Positions 14,150-23,230 of a stretch of 39,213 nucleotides of DNA are shown piece after piece. Within the stretch, counting starts at the first letter, position 1. Each line of letters begins with the position of its first letter. The translations under genes and the position numbers were made by a program. The notes under the pieces are model-generated. The model did not search any database. It worked only from the letters and a program-made list of their open reading frames with translations, and was not told the origin of the DNA. Origin of the DNA: Nocardia wallacei (lineage in GTDB: Bacteria; Actinomycetota; Actinomycetes; Mycobacteriales; Mycobacteriaceae); NCBI RefSeq assembly GCF_029868745.1, contig NZ_JARWOP010000164.1:1-39213 (forward strand). Reading direction: 5' to 3'.

Positions 14150-16546
14150 TCACATTCCGGGCTCATCGCCGTAATCGGACAAATCCTCCGGCAGCTCCGC
14201 GAGCACCGCGGCCAGCAGCGCCGCCGCACCGGCCTTGTCCAGCGGCTGGTTTCCGTTGCCGCACTTGGGGGACTGCACGCAGGATGGGCAGCCACCCGGG
14301 CATTCGCACGACTCGATGGCCGCGAGAGTGGCCGCCAACCAGGTGCGCAGCCGAGTGAATCCCCGTTCCGCGAACCCGGCGCCGCCCGGATGACCGTCGT
14401 AGACGAACACGGTCGGCAGACCGGTATCGGGATGCTCGGCGGTGGACACCCCGCCGATGTCCCAGCGATCGCAGCTGGCGACCAGCGGCAACATTCCGAT
14501 CGCGGCATGCTCGGCCGCGTGCAGCGCGCCGGGCACTCGCTTCGGGTCGATCCTCGCCCTGGCCAGCAGCTCAGGCGTGACCGTGTACAGCACGGCCACC
14601 GTCGGCAGGGTCTGTTCGGGCAGCTCCAGCTCCACCAGATCCAGCACCTCGCCGGTCGGCAGTGTGCGCAGATACCCCACGACCTGACGGCTCACCCGCA
14701 CGCGAGCCAGCGCGGCCGTCACCGAGTCGTGCGCGTGCTCGGTGGTCGTCTCCTCCACGGTGACGGAGGTGACCGCCCGCGCACTCGTCGTCCAGCCGGG
14801 CTGATCGGCGTGCACGAACGCGACCCCGCCATCGAGGTCGAGTTCGTCGACGACATAGGTCTCGCCCTGATGCAGATGCACGGCACCGGGATGCAGCGTG
14901 GCCGGCGCTCGCCCGGCGTCGGCGGTGCCGAGCAACCGCCCGCTCTCCTCGTCGACGATCGCCACCGGCGCACCGATGCCGCCGCGCACGTCGACGGCGT
15001 CGTGCGGCTGTTCCACGGCCGTGGCGTACCAGCGCGCGGGTCCCTTGGCGGCGGTGCGGCGCCGGATCAGGCCCTGCTCGGCGAGTTCATCGACCAGCGT
15101 CTGCCCGCCGAACTCGTCCACCTCGGCGTCGGTCATCGGCAGCTCCAATGCCGCGCACAGCAGATGCGGTTCCAATACACAGGGGTTGGTCGGGTCGGTG
15201 ATCGTCGCCTCGACCGGCCGCCCGAGCAAAGCGTCTGGATGATGCACGAGATACATGTCCAGCGGATCGTCCCGCGCCACGAGCACGACCAGCGATCCCT
15301 GCGATCGCCGCCCCGCCCGGCCCGCTTGCTGCCAGAAGGAAGCGACGGTCCCGGGAAAGCCCGCGATCACCACGGCGTCCAGGCCCGCGATGTCGACGCC
15401 CAGTTCCAAGGCGTTGGTCGTCGCGGCGCCCAGCAGCGAGCCGTCGGCCAGTCCGGCCTCCAGGTCGCGCCGATCCTCGGCGAGGTAGCCGGCGCGATAG
15501 GCGGTCACCCGCGAGGCCAGCTCGGAATCGAATTCGTCCAGCATGCGCCGGGTTTCCATGGCCACCACCTCCGCCGCCCGCCGGGACCGCACGAAGGTCA
15601 GCGTGCGCGCGCCCTCGGCGACCAGGTCGGTCATGATGCGCGCCGCCTCCGCGGTGGCCGCCCGCCGCACGGGCGCCCCGTTCTCGCCGCTCACGGCGGG
15701 CAAAAGCGCAGGTTCCCACAGCGCCACGGTGCGCGCTCCCTGCGGTGATCCGTCCTCGGTGACCGCGACGCACGGCGCTCCGATCAGCCGCGATGCGGAC
15801 GCTGCCGGATCGGCCGTGGTGGCCGAGCACAGCACGAACACCGGATCCGCGCCGTAATGCGCGGCAATGCGCCGCAGCCGCCGCAGCACCAGCGCCACGT
15901 GCGAGCCGAACACCCCGCGATAGGCATGGCATTCGTCGATCACGACATAGCGCAACCGCCGCAGCACCCGCGCCCACCGCTGATGCGACCGCAGGATGCC
16001 CAGGTGCAGCATGTCGGGATTGGTGAACACCCAGCGAGCGTTGGCGCGCACCCACTGCCGGACCTCCGCCGGGGTATCACCGTCGTACGTGGCGGGATGA
16101 ATATCGCGCAGCGGCCCGTCATGGGTAAGGGCGGCGGTCGCGCGCAGCTGGTCGGCGCCGAGCGCTTTCGTGGGAGATAAATACAGAGCGGTCGCCCGCG
16201 GGTCGTCGAGTAGCGCGGTGAGCACCGGCAGTTGATATCCGAGCGACTTACCCGACGCGGTGCCCGTGGACACCACCACGTGCTGTCCGGCTTTCGCCGA
16301 TTCGGCCGTTCGAGTCTGGTGTGACCAGGGGATTTCCACGCCGGTCCGGTGTAACGCGTCGATCACCTCGGACGGTATCCAGGACGGCCAGCCGGTGCCC
16401 TGCGCTGCCCGCGCGGGTAACTCGGTCACATGAGTAAGACGGTTGTCGCCATCCGGAAGTCCTAAAAGGACACGATTCAGCAACGATCGCCCATAGCTCG
16501 ATTGTTTGCCGAGAGAGATCGGAGCAGACGGGTCGGTCGGATTCAT
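14150..16546 (-). CDS. DEAH-box helicase of the MrfA/YprA type
   Basis: A 798-residue superfamily 2 helicase, syntenic with Rv3649 and a member of the helicase/secretion-neighbourhood DEAH family. It has Walker A TGTASGKS at 94-101, DECH at 204-207, an SAT motif (LCSATTADP), and motif VI QQAGRAGRRSQG near 418. A C-terminal cysteine cluster CECPGGCPSCVQSPKC (about 745-760) matches the metal-binding DUF1998 domain of MrfA, which in Bacillus acts in repair of mitomycin-type DNA damage. Its repeated placement next to tad genes in Actinobacteria is known but unexplained. The ATG at 16546 gives the usual N-terminal extension. Confidence 0.9.
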   Translation of the reverse strand: MNPTDPSAPISLGKQSSYGRSLLNRVLLGLPDGDNRLTHVTELPARAAQGTGWPSWIPSEVIDALHRTGVEIPWSHQTRTAESAKAGQHVVVSTGTASGKSLGYQLPVLTALLDDPRATALYLSPTKALGADQLRATAALTHDGPLRDIHPATYDGDTPAEVRQWVRANARWVFTNPDMLHLGILRSHQRWARVLRRLRYVVIDECHAYRGVFGSHVALVLRRLRRIAAHYGADPVFVLCSATTADPAASASRLIGAPCVAVTEDGSPQGARTVALWEPALLPAVSGENGAPVRRAATAEAARIMTDLVAEGARTLTFVRSRRAAEVVAMETRRMLDEFDSELASRVTAYRAGYLAEDRRDLEAGLADGSLLGAATTNALELGVDIAGLDAVVIAGFPGTVASFWQQAGRAGRRSQGSLVVLVARDDPLDMYLVHHPDALLGRPVEATITDPTNPCVLEPHLLCAALELPMTDAEVDEFGGQTLVDELAEQGLIRRRTAAKGPARWYATAVEQPHDAVDVRGGIGAPVAIVDEESGRLLGTADAGRAPATLHPGAVHLHQGETYVVDELDLDGGVAFVHADQPGWTTSARAVTSVTVEETTTEHAHDSVTAALARVRVSRQVVGYLRTLPTGEVLDLVELELPEQTLPTVAVLYTVTPELLARARIDPKRVPGALHAAEHAAIGMLPLVASCDRWDIGGVSTAEHPDTGLPTVFVYDGHPGGAGFAERGFTRLRTWLAATLAAIESCECPGGCPSCVQSPKCGNGNQPLDKAGAAALLAAVLAELPEDLSDYGDEPGM

Positions 16547-16981
16547 CGTGTCGAGATCCCGACGCGCAAGGAATGTGTGAATCGTGTGTGTTGCAGAAGC
16601 CCTACCTGCCTATTCGCTACCGAGTAGCGATCTGCGTCACAGCCTGTTTGCCTGACGCCCGCTCGGTTATCCCGAAGCAAACCTACTCCAAGTCTGGATT
16701 TGGGCATTGCCACCCTCACCTGCGCATTCGCAAGATCATCTTTTTTGCAAATTGTCGGTAACTCGACTGTCGAATTGCTCGGAGACATGGTTCACTGGTT
16801 CCTGGTCGCAAGCTTCTGTGTTCGAGGGAACGGATCAAAGGTCCAAACCATCAGCAGGATCGATGTTGCGAACGGTGTGCTTGATGCTTCCTGCAGGGGG
16901 AACAGAGTACAGCGGTCGGAACGGACCCGGTGGACGAACCAAACTTGTCCGCCGTTCCGGTATGGAAAGAGAAGGAACAGA
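16547..16981. other. Divergent intergenic region upstream of cspA
   Basis: About 435 bases between divergent helicase and cspA genes, AT-richer than the rest of the window around 16700-16900, with an A/T tract near 16737-16750. A small hairpin (GCTAC, loop CGA, GTAGC) lies near 16616-16628. Long structured leaders are usual for cold-shock genes, so a cspA 5' UTR is likely here, but I cannot place the promoter firmly. No gene seen. Confidence 0.5.
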
Positions 16982-17188
16982 ATGGCACAGGGAACTGTGA
17001 AGTGGTTCAACGCGGAGAAGGGGTTCGGCTTCATCGCGCCCGAGGACGGCTCCGCTGACGTCTTCGTCCACTACTCCGAGATCCAGGGGACGGGCTTCCG
17101 CACCCTCGAGGAGAACCAGAAGGTCGAATTCGAGGTCGGCCAGGGCACCAAGGGCCCGCAGGCCACCGGAGTTCGCGCGCTCAGCTGA
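16982..17188 (+). CDS. cspA: Cold-shock protein CspA
   Basis: A 68-residue cold-shock domain protein that binds single-stranded RNA/DNA and melts RNA structure. RNP1 is KGFGFI at 13-18 and RNP2 is VFVHY near 28-32. The length is normal for the family. The ATG at 16982 follows AAGGAA. It sits alone, divergent from the helicase, with a strong terminator 25 bases after the stop. M. tuberculosis Rv3648c holds the same position. Confidence 0.95.
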   Translation: MAQGTVKWFNAEKGFGFIAPEDGSADVFVHYSEIQGTGFRTLEENQKVEFEVGQGTKGPQATGVRALS

Positions 17189-17213
17189 GCGGGTCAACCC
17201 AAAAGGTCAGATC

Positions 17214-17250
17214 GCTCGTCCCTCACCGCCTGGCGCGGTGGGGGACGAGC
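17214..17250 (+). terminator. Terminator hairpin of cspA
   Basis: A 16-bp stem (17214-17229 with 17235-17250) with a single G-T wobble and a five-base loop is followed by CTTAT. It is the strongest simple hairpin in the window and lies 25 bases after cspA. Confidence 0.8.
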
Positions 17251-17431
17251 CTTATCCGGGGCCAGTACACTCGACCGCAAACCGGGGCTATTCGACACGC
17301 CGCAGCAGAAGTGTGGCGCTACGACACGGTATAAACGTGACTGGCGGGGGGACATCTGTCTCCGCCGCATGCCCCAGCCGCGCGCTGCGCCACCTGCGCC
17401 GCGCGGGTCGACAGGAAAGGTGTGTTCGCCG

Positions 17432-20338
17432 GTGGCAACACGAGACCGCGGTGCATCGCCGAAGCCCCAGGCAGCAGCGCCCGACCAGGGCCGGCCCCTG
17501 CGTCGTCTCGTCATCGTCGAGTCGCCGACGAAGGCCCGGAAAATCGCCCCCTACCTCGGCCGCGGATACACCGTGGAGGCTTCTGTCGGCCACATCCGGG
17601 ACCTACCGCGCGGTGCGGCGGACGTGCCCGCCAAGTACAAAGGACAGTCCTGGGCCCGCCTGGGCGTCGACGTCGACAACGACTTCGAGCCCATCTATGT
17701 GGTCAGCCCGGATAAGAAGGCCAAGGTCTCCGAGCTCAAGAGCCTGCTTGCCGACGCCGACGAGCTGTATCTGGCCACCGACCCCGACCGCGAGGGCGAG
17801 GCCATCGCCTGGCATCTGCTGGAGACGCTGAAACCCAAGGTGCCGGTCCGGCGCATGGTTTTCCACGAGATCACCGAGCCCGCCATCCGCGCCGCCGCCG
17901 CCGACACTCGCGAGCTGGACAACGATCTGGTCGACGCGCAGGAGACCCGCCGCATCCTGGACCGGTTGTACGGCTACGAGGTCAGCCCGGTGCTCTGGAA
18001 GAAGGTCATGCCGCGATTGTCGGCGGGCCGCGTGCAGTCGGTCGCGACGCGGATCATCGTGCAGCGCGAGCGCGAGCGCATGGCCTTCCGGTCGGCCGAA
18101 TACTGGGACATCGCCGCCAAATTCGATGCGGGCACCGGGGAAGGCGATGCCGCCAACCCGCGCACGTTCGGCGCCCGGCTGGTCACGGTCGACGGATCGC
18201 GGGTCGCCGGCGGCCGGGATTTCGGCGCCGACGGACAGCTCAAGACCAGCGGTGTCACCGTCCTCGACGAGAGCTACGCCCGGCGGCTGGCCGAGGCGCT
18301 GGCAGGCGCCGACTTCCAGGTCAGCTCGGTCGAGTCGAAGCCGTACACGCGACGTCCGTACCCCCCGTTCATGACCTCCACGCTGCAGCAGGAGGCCGCG
18401 CGCAAGCTGCGCTTCGGCTCCGAGCGCACGATGCGGGTGGCGCAGCGGCTGTACGAGAACGGCTACATCACCTATATGCGTACCGACTCCACGACGCTGT
18501 CGGAGTCGGCGATCGCGGCCGCCCGAGCGCAGGCCACGCAGTTGTACGGCACGCAGTTCGTACACCCGACGCCGCGCCAGTACACCCGCAAGGTCAAGAA
18601 CGCGCAGGAGGCACACGAGGCGATCCGCCCCGCCGGCGACACCTTCGCCACGCCCGGCCAGCTGTCGTCGCGGCTCGACACCGACGAATTCCGGCTCTAC
18701 GAGCTGATCTGGCAGCGCACCGTCGCCTCGCAGATGGCCGACGCCCGCGGCACCACGCTGACCGTGCGGATCACCGGCCACGCCGGGACGGGCGAGGAGT
18801 GCGTGTTCTCCGCCTCGGGCCGCACCATCACCTTCGCCGGTTTCCTCAAGGCCTACGTCGAGAGCGTGGACGAGGATTCGGGTGGTCAGTCCGACGACGC
18901 CGAGTCCCGGCTGCCGGCGCTGAACGAGGGCCAGGCGGTCTCGGCCACCGAGCTGAACCCGGACGGGCACACGACGAATCCGCCGCCCCGCTACAACGAG
19001 GCGTCGCTGATCAAGTCTCTGGAAGAACTGGGCATCGGCCGTCCGTCGACGTATGCGTCGATCATCAAGACCATCCTCGACCGCGGCTACGTATACAAGC
19101 GCGGCAACGCACTGGTGCCGTCGTGGGTGGCCTTCGCGGTGGTCGGTCTGCTCGAGGCGTACTTCGGCCGACTGGTCGACTTCGACTTCACCGCCGCGAT
19201 GGAGGACGATCTCGACGCCATCGCCGGTGGGCGTGAGCAACGCGGAAATTGGTTGTCCAGCTTCTACTTCGGCGGCGAGAACGGTGTCGAGGGGTCGGTC
19301 GCGCGCTCGGGCGGACTGAAGAAGATGGTCGGCGAGCAACTCGACGACATCGATGCGCGCGAGATCAATTCGATCAAGCTGTTCACCGATGACGAAGGCC
19401 GCGACGTCGTCGTCCGGGTCGGTCGGTTCGGACCGTATCTGGAGCGCATGGTCGCCAATCCCGATGACCCGGACGGTGATCCGGTCTCGCAGCGCGCCAA
19501 CCTGCCCGACGATCTGCCGCCGGACGAGCTGACGCCGGAGGTCGCCGAGAAGCTGTTCTCGACCCCGCAGGAGGGCCGCACCCTCGGCGTCGATCCCGAG
19601 AGCGGGCATCGGATCGTGGCCAAGGAGGGCCGGTTCGGTCCGTACGTGACCGAGATTCTGCCTGAGCCGGAAGAGGATTCGACCGCCAAGAAGGGATCGA
19701 AGAAGGCGGCCGGACCCAAGCCGCGTACGGGGTCGCTGTTCAAGTCGATGGACCTGGCCACCATCACCCTCGACGACGCGTTGCTGCTGTTGTCGTTGCC
19801 TCGCGTGGTGGGCAAGGACCCCGAATCCGGTGAGGAGATCACCGCGCAGAACGGCCGCTACGGTCCATATCTGAAGAAGGGCACCGATTCTCGGTCGCTG
19901 ACCAGTGAGGATCAGATCTTCTCGGTGACGCTGGAGGAGGCGCTGAAGATCTACGCCGAGCCCAAGCGGCGCGGTCGGCAGGCCGCCAGCGCGGCGCCGC
20001 TGCGCGAACTCGGCGCAGACTCCGCCAGCGGCAAGCCGATGGTCATCAAGGACGGCCGCTTCGGGCCCTACGTCACCGACGGCGAGACCAATGCCAGCCT
20101 GCGCAAGGGCGACGAGGTCGAGTCGATCACCGACGCGCGCGCCTCCGAGCTGCTCGCCGACCGCCGGGCCAGGGGTCCGGTGAAGAAGGCGGCCAAGAAG
20201 ACCACCAAGAAGGCCCCCGCGAAGAAGGCCACCGCGGCCAAGAAGACCACGACGGCGAAGAAGACGGCCGAGAAGTCCACCGCCAAGAAGACGGCAACCA
20301 AGACCGCGGCGAAGAAGAGCAATTCGACGAAGGCCTGA
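17432..20338 (+). CDS. topA: DNA topoisomerase I
   Basis: Type IA topoisomerase, 968 residues, which relaxes negative supercoils. The Toprim domain starts with VIVESPTKARKIA, and DPDREGEAIA near 116 supplies the acidic metal-binding residues. The catalytic tyrosine is in ITYMRTDST at about residue 348. As in mycobacteria there are no C-terminal zinc fingers; instead there are repeats with GRFGPYL/GRYGPYL signatures (four clear ones) and a Lys/Ala/Thr-rich basic tail. The start GTG 17432 follows AGGAAAGG by 11 bases; an in-frame GTG at 17420 lies too close to that site. Confidence 0.95.
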   Translation: MATRDRGASPKPQAAAPDQGRPLRRLVIVESPTKARKIAPYLGRGYTVEASVGHIRDLPRGAADVPAKYKGQSWARLGVDVDNDFEPIYVVSPDKKAKVSELKSLLADADELYLATDPDREGEAIAWHLLETLKPKVPVRRMVFHEITEPAIRAAAADTRELDNDLVDAQETRRILDRLYGYEVSPVLWKKVMPRLSAGRVQSVATRIIVQRERERMAFRSAEYWDIAAKFDAGTGEGDAANPRTFGARLVTVDGSRVAGGRDFGADGQLKTSGVTVLDESYARRLAEALAGADFQVSSVESKPYTRRPYPPFMTSTLQQEAARKLRFGSERTMRVAQRLYENGYITYMRTDSTTLSESAIAAARAQATQLYGTQFVHPTPRQYTRKVKNAQEAHEAIRPAGDTFATPGQLSSRLDTDEFRLYELIWQRTVASQMADARGTTLTVRITGHAGTGEECVFSASGRTITFAGFLKAYVESVDEDSGGQSDDAESRLPALNEGQAVSATELNPDGHTTNPPPRYNEASLIKSLEELGIGRPSTYASIIKTILDRGYVYKRGNALVPSWVAFAVVGLLEAYFGRLVDFDFTAAMEDDLDAIAGGREQRGNWLSSFYFGGENGVEGSVARSGGLKKMVGEQLDDIDAREINSIKLFTDDEGRDVVVRVGRFGPYLERMVANPDDPDGDPVSQRANLPDDLPPDELTPEVAEKLFSTPQEGRTLGVDPESGHRIVAKEGRFGPYVTEILPEPEEDSTAKKGSKKAAGPKPRTGSLFKSMDLATITLDDALLLLSLPRVVGKDPESGEEITAQNGRYGPYLKKGTDSRSLTSEDQIFSVTLEEALKIYAEPKRRGRQAASAAPLRELGADSASGKPMVIKDGRFGPYVTDGETNASLRKGDEVESITDARASELLADRRARGPVKKAAKKTTKKAPAKKATAAKKTTTAKKTAEKSTAKKTATKTAAKKSNSTKA

Positions 20339-20439
20339 CACCCGCTGTTCACTAGCGGAAATCGGCCCATGTCCGAATCGCGCGCATATTCTGCCGTAGC
20401 CTGGGCAGCCATTCGGGCACGCCGGCGGAAGGACATCCG

Positions 20440-20964
20440 ATGACCGCACCATCGACCCAAAGAGCCGACCAGGAACGTGAAACCCTGATCGAGATGCTGG
20501 CGAATCAGCGCGAACTCTTCCGAATCACGTTGCGGGACATAGAAACCGATCAGGCCCGGCAGCGCACCACGGTCAGCGAGCTGACACTGGGCGGGCTGCT
20601 GCACCATCTCGTGCACGTCGAACAGCACTGGACGACGGTGATCGTGGAACGCGACGAGAACGCGGAAATCGATGTGTCCCAATTCGATTCGGAGTACAAA
20701 TTGGCCGCGGAGGAGACGGTCGAGGGCCTGTTGAAGGAGTGGGACGCGGTCGCGGAGAACACCGCCGACCTGATCCGCAACGTGGACAGTCTCGACACCT
20801 CGATCCCCGTTCCGACCGCGCCGTGGGCGCCCGAACGGGTCTGGCAGACAGTGCGTTTCACGCTTCTGCATATTCTTCGAGAGATCGCGCAGCACAGCGG
20901 GCACGCCGACATCATCCGCGAGGCGCTGGACGGGGCGAATACCACGCATCAGCGCGCGTCCTGA
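20440..20964 (+). CDS. DinB/DUF664 family protein
   Basis: A 174-residue four-helix-bundle protein of the DinB/DUF664 superfamily, which includes thiol- (often mycothiol-) dependent enzymes and many uncharacterised members. Candidate metal ligands are the His in LLHHLVHVEQHW (55-63) and HSGHAD at 152-156. GGAAGGA precedes the ATG. In M. tuberculosis this place between topA and Rv3644c is held by an adenylate cyclase gene (Rv3645), so the neighbour has been exchanged. The substrate is unknown. Confidence 0.85.
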   Translation: MTAPSTQRADQERETLIEMLANQRELFRITLRDIETDQARQRTTVSELTLGGLLHHLVHVEQHWTTVIVERDENAEIDVSQFDSEYKLAAEETVEGLLKEWDAVAENTADLIRNVDSLDTSIPVPTAPWAPERVWQTVRFTLLHILREIAQHSGHADIIREALDGANTTHQRAS

Positions 20965-21027
20965 GGTCGTTCCGCGCGCTACGAATGCATGCCGTGCCGG
21001 TGCGCCGAGTGTGTCGGTGGTGGCGGC

Positions 21028-21033
21028 TAGGGT
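21028..21033 (+). promoter_or_regulatory. -10 element TAGGGT for holB (leaderless)
   Basis: TAGGGT is followed by seven bases and then GTG 21041, the same spacing as the HAD gene promoter. This supports the GTG at 21041 over upstream in-frame codons. Confidence 0.5.
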
Positions 21034-21040
21034 GTACGGC

Positions 21041-22252
21041 GTGGTGGGTGTCTTCGATCGGCTGGTCGGCCAGGACGCGGTCGAATCCGAGCTGTCCGCT
21101 GCCGCGGTGGCCGCGCGCAGCGGTGTCGTGTCGTCGGCCATGACGCATTCGTGGCTGTTCACCGGGCCGCCCGGTTCGGGCCGCTCGGTCGCCGCGCTGT
21201 GCTTCGCCGCGGCTCTGCAATGCACCGATCCGGGCGTCCCCGGTTGCGGCCACTGCCACGCCTGCACCACCACCATGGCGGGCACGCACGGCGATGTGCG
21301 CCGCGTCGTGCCCGAGGGGCTCAGCATCGGCACCAAGGAGATGCGCGAGATCGTGCAGGTGGCGTCGCGTCGTCCCAGCACCGGCCGCTGGCAGGTGGTG
21401 CTGGTCGAGGATGCCGACCGGTTGACCGAGGCTGCGGGCAATGTCTTGCTGAAGGTGGTCGAGGAGCCGCCCGCGCGCACGGTCTTCCTGCTGTGCGCCC
21501 CCTCCGACGATCCGGAGGACATCTCTGTCACGCTGCGATCCCGTTGTCGCCATGTGCATCTCGTCACGCCTTCCACCGAGGCCGTGGCCCAGGTCCTGCG
21601 GGAGCGCGACGGCCTGGACCCTGACAAAGCCTTCTGGGCCGCGTCGATCAGCGGCGGTCACGTCGGCCGTGCCCGCCGCCTGGCCACCGACCCCGACGCG
21701 CAGGACCGCCGCCAGCGCGCGCTGGCCCTGGTCGCTGCCACCGCGCGCCCCGGCGCCGCCTACGCGGCCGCCGACGAACTGGTGAAGTCGGCCGAGGAAG
21801 AGGCCAAGCAAATGAGCGCGGGCCGGGATGAACGCGAAAAGGAAGAACTCGCCACCGCCATGGGCGCGGGTGGCACCGGAAAAGGCACCGCCTCCGCCAC
21901 CCGCGGCTCGGCCGGCGCCCTGAAGGACCTGGAACGCCGCCAGAAATCCCGAGCCACCCGCACCAGCCGCGACTCCCTCGACCGTGCCCTGATCGACGTC
22001 GCCGGTCTCTACCGTGACGCCCTCGCGGTCCGTTTCGGCGCGGCCGAGCCCACCGCCACCTCCGGCGTCACCCTCACCCACCCCGACCTCCCCGACCAGA
22101 TCCGCGACCTGGCCACCGAGGTCCGCCCCGAGGGCCTGCTCCGCTCCATAGAAGCCGTCCTCGGCTGCCGCACCGCCCTGGACCAGAACGTCAAACCCCG
22201 CTTCGCCGTAGCCGCCATGGTCGCGGGTTTGATAGCCGCCCGAACTCCCTGA
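21041..22252 (+). CDS. holB: DNA polymerase III subunit delta'
   Basis: Clamp-loader subunit, 403 residues, close to the length of M. tuberculosis Rv3644c. The AAA+ core has the P-loop region GPPGSGRS at 42-49; Lys is replaced by Arg, in keeping with delta' not being an active ATPase. A zinc module uses Cys 61, 69, 72 and 75. VVEEPP and the SRC motif (LRSRCRHV) follow. A charged, Ala-rich linker (KSAEEEAKQMSAGRDEREKE) separates the N-terminal domains from the C-terminal helical collar. The start was chosen from the leaderless promoter. Confidence 0.92.
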   Translation: MVGVFDRLVGQDAVESELSAAAVAARSGVVSSAMTHSWLFTGPPGSGRSVAALCFAAALQCTDPGVPGCGHCHACTTTMAGTHGDVRRVVPEGLSIGTKEMREIVQVASRRPSTGRWQVVLVEDADRLTEAAGNVLLKVVEEPPARTVFLLCAPSDDPEDISVTLRSRCRHVHLVTPSTEAVAQVLRERDGLDPDKAFWAASISGGHVGRARRLATDPDAQDRRQRALALVAATARPGAAYAAADELVKSAEEEAKQMSAGRDEREKEELATAMGAGGTGKGTASATRGSAGALKDLERRQKSRATRTSRDSLDRALIDVAGLYRDALAVRFGAAEPTATSGVTLTHPDLPDQIRDLATEVRPEGLLRSIEAVLGCRTALDQNVKPRFAVAAMVAGLIAARTP

Positions 22253-22578
22253 CCCCAGGGCGCTTCACATCAAATGGCCCGGTGTCGATGCGCGGCAATC
22301 GAATTCGTGTTGATCCTGTCGCGGCCTTCTCTCAGCGGTAAGGAGATCCGCATCATCGATGCAGATCCTTTCCTGCGGGGATCTGCCGATTGCGGTGTGG
22401 CCGGGCTGTTCTAGGTATTCGAGTATCCGTTGCCCTGCACATCTGGAAACGGCAGTGGCCATGACCAGGCCCGAAAGCTCGACCTTAAGCATACGTATAG
22501 ACGAAGCCTAGAAGGACACCCGATCCTCTTGTAGTCCGCATCCACCCGGGGTGCACCGCAGATTCAGGAGCAACAGGC
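22253..22578. other. Intergenic region upstream of the small secreted protein
   Basis: About 326 bases with no convincing gene. A 75-codon minus-strand frame (22492-22265) lacks a ribosome site and homology. ATACGTAT (22490-22497) is an eight-base palindrome and may mark a promoter or operator. Confidence 0.45.
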
Positions 22579-22821
22579 ATGAACCTCAAAGCCATCGCCG
22601 TCGCGTCCGCGACGACCGTCGCGTTCGGTGTGGGCGGCCTGCTGGCGGCCGCCCCGGCCCAAGCAGGCACCTGGTACACAGCCGACTTCAGCACCTACGA
22701 GCGGTGCGACGCCGCCGGCGAATACAAGATCGAGCACCATCAGGCCGTGCAGTACTACTGCGACAACGTGAGCGACCCGTGGGAGCCACAGCTGTGGCGC
22801 CTTCACTTCCTGACACCGTAG
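22579..22821 (+). CDS. Small secreted protein of unknown function
   Basis: An 80-residue precursor with a clear Sec signal peptide: MNLK, a hydrophobic core (AIAVASATTVAFGVGGLLAA), then APAQA before the predicted cut at residue 29. The mature part is about 51 residues, starts GTWYTADFSTYERC and has two Cys (ERC and YYC) that could form one disulfide. GGAGC precedes the ATG. The family is not recognised; small secreted proteins of this form are common in Nocardia and Streptomyces. Confidence 0.78.
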   Translation: MNLKAIAVASATTVAFGVGGLLAAAPAQAGTWYTADFSTYERCDAAGEYKIEHHQAVQYYCDNVSDPWEPQLWRLHFLTP

Positions 22822-23040
22822 CGGCGGGCGCCAGCGCACCAGGGCCGCGTGCAGCGCCGCCTGGACGGGCTTTCGGCCTGCACCAGTCGGCACCGCGACG
22901 GACCGCCCGAGAATCCCGATCAGAGGGCTGGGGGGAGCGTTTGCGTCCAGCTGGGTGCCGCCCCCGCCCAGCGTCGTGAAGGTGAGCCGGTCATCCACCC
23001 AGCTCTGACCACCGGTTTTCGCGATCCGCCCCCGATTCGA

Positions 23041-23046
23041 TAGACT
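23041..23046 (+). promoter_or_regulatory. -10 element TAGACT of tRNA-Thr
   Basis: TAGACT lies 18 bases before the first base of the tRNA. A weak -35 (TTTCGC) sits 18 bases further upstream. Confidence 0.45.
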
Positions 23047-23064
23047 CGCGGGGCCGAAAGGCAC

Positions 23065-23137
23065 GCCGCCTTAGCTCAGTCGGTAGAGCGCTTCACTCGT
23101 AATGAAAAGGTCGGGGGTTCGATTCCCCCAGGCGGCT
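23065..23137 (+). tRNA. tRNA-Thr (anticodon CGT)
   Basis: A 73-base cloverleaf: acceptor GCCGCCT/AGGCGGC, D-stem GCTC/GAGC, anticodon loop CTCGTAA with CGT at positions 34-36, and T-arm GGGGG-TTCGATT-CCCCC. CCA is encoded at 23138-23140. The anticodon stem CTTCA/TGAAA has a C-A mismatch at 27-43. The 3' half is also the left attachment site of the element that follows. Confidence 0.95.
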
Positions 23138-23140
23138 CCA
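23093..23140 (+). repeat. attL: 3' half of tRNA-Thr
   Basis: It is identical to attR over the first 21 bases (anticodon loop through variable loop), the likely crossover core, and over the T-loop and acceptor end. It differs only at four T-stem positions. Confidence 0.85.
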
Positions 23141-23190
23141 GGTCAGAGGTTATTTCCAGCTCTCCGTCACGGCGCTTGGCGCGGCCGGTA

Positions 23191-23211
23191 TGCCGACAGT
23201 GTGCCAACGGG
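23191..23211 (+). repeat. Candidate integrase arm-type site, left
   Basis: TGCCGACAGTGTGCCAACGG lies about 50 bases inside attL. A near copy lies at 26959-26981 inside the right end, and a third, less exact copy at 27170-27189 beyond it. Position and repetition suggest arm binding sites of the integrase. Confidence 0.45.
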
Positions 23212-23230
23212 CGGAGAGCACCTCCTCAAA

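Noticed and set aside
17603..20452. 949-codon open frame on the minus strand
   Set aside because: It is antisense to topA; the translation is Arg/Leu/Gly-rich without any domain.
22265..22492. 75-codon minus-strand ORF
   Set aside because: No ribosome site, no recognisable homology and no neighbour support; kept as intergenic.
22564..23064. 166-codon minus-strand ORF
   Set aside because: It starts at a GTG against the tRNA, covers the tRNA promoter and runs antisense to the small secreted protein, which has a clean signal peptide and ribosome site.
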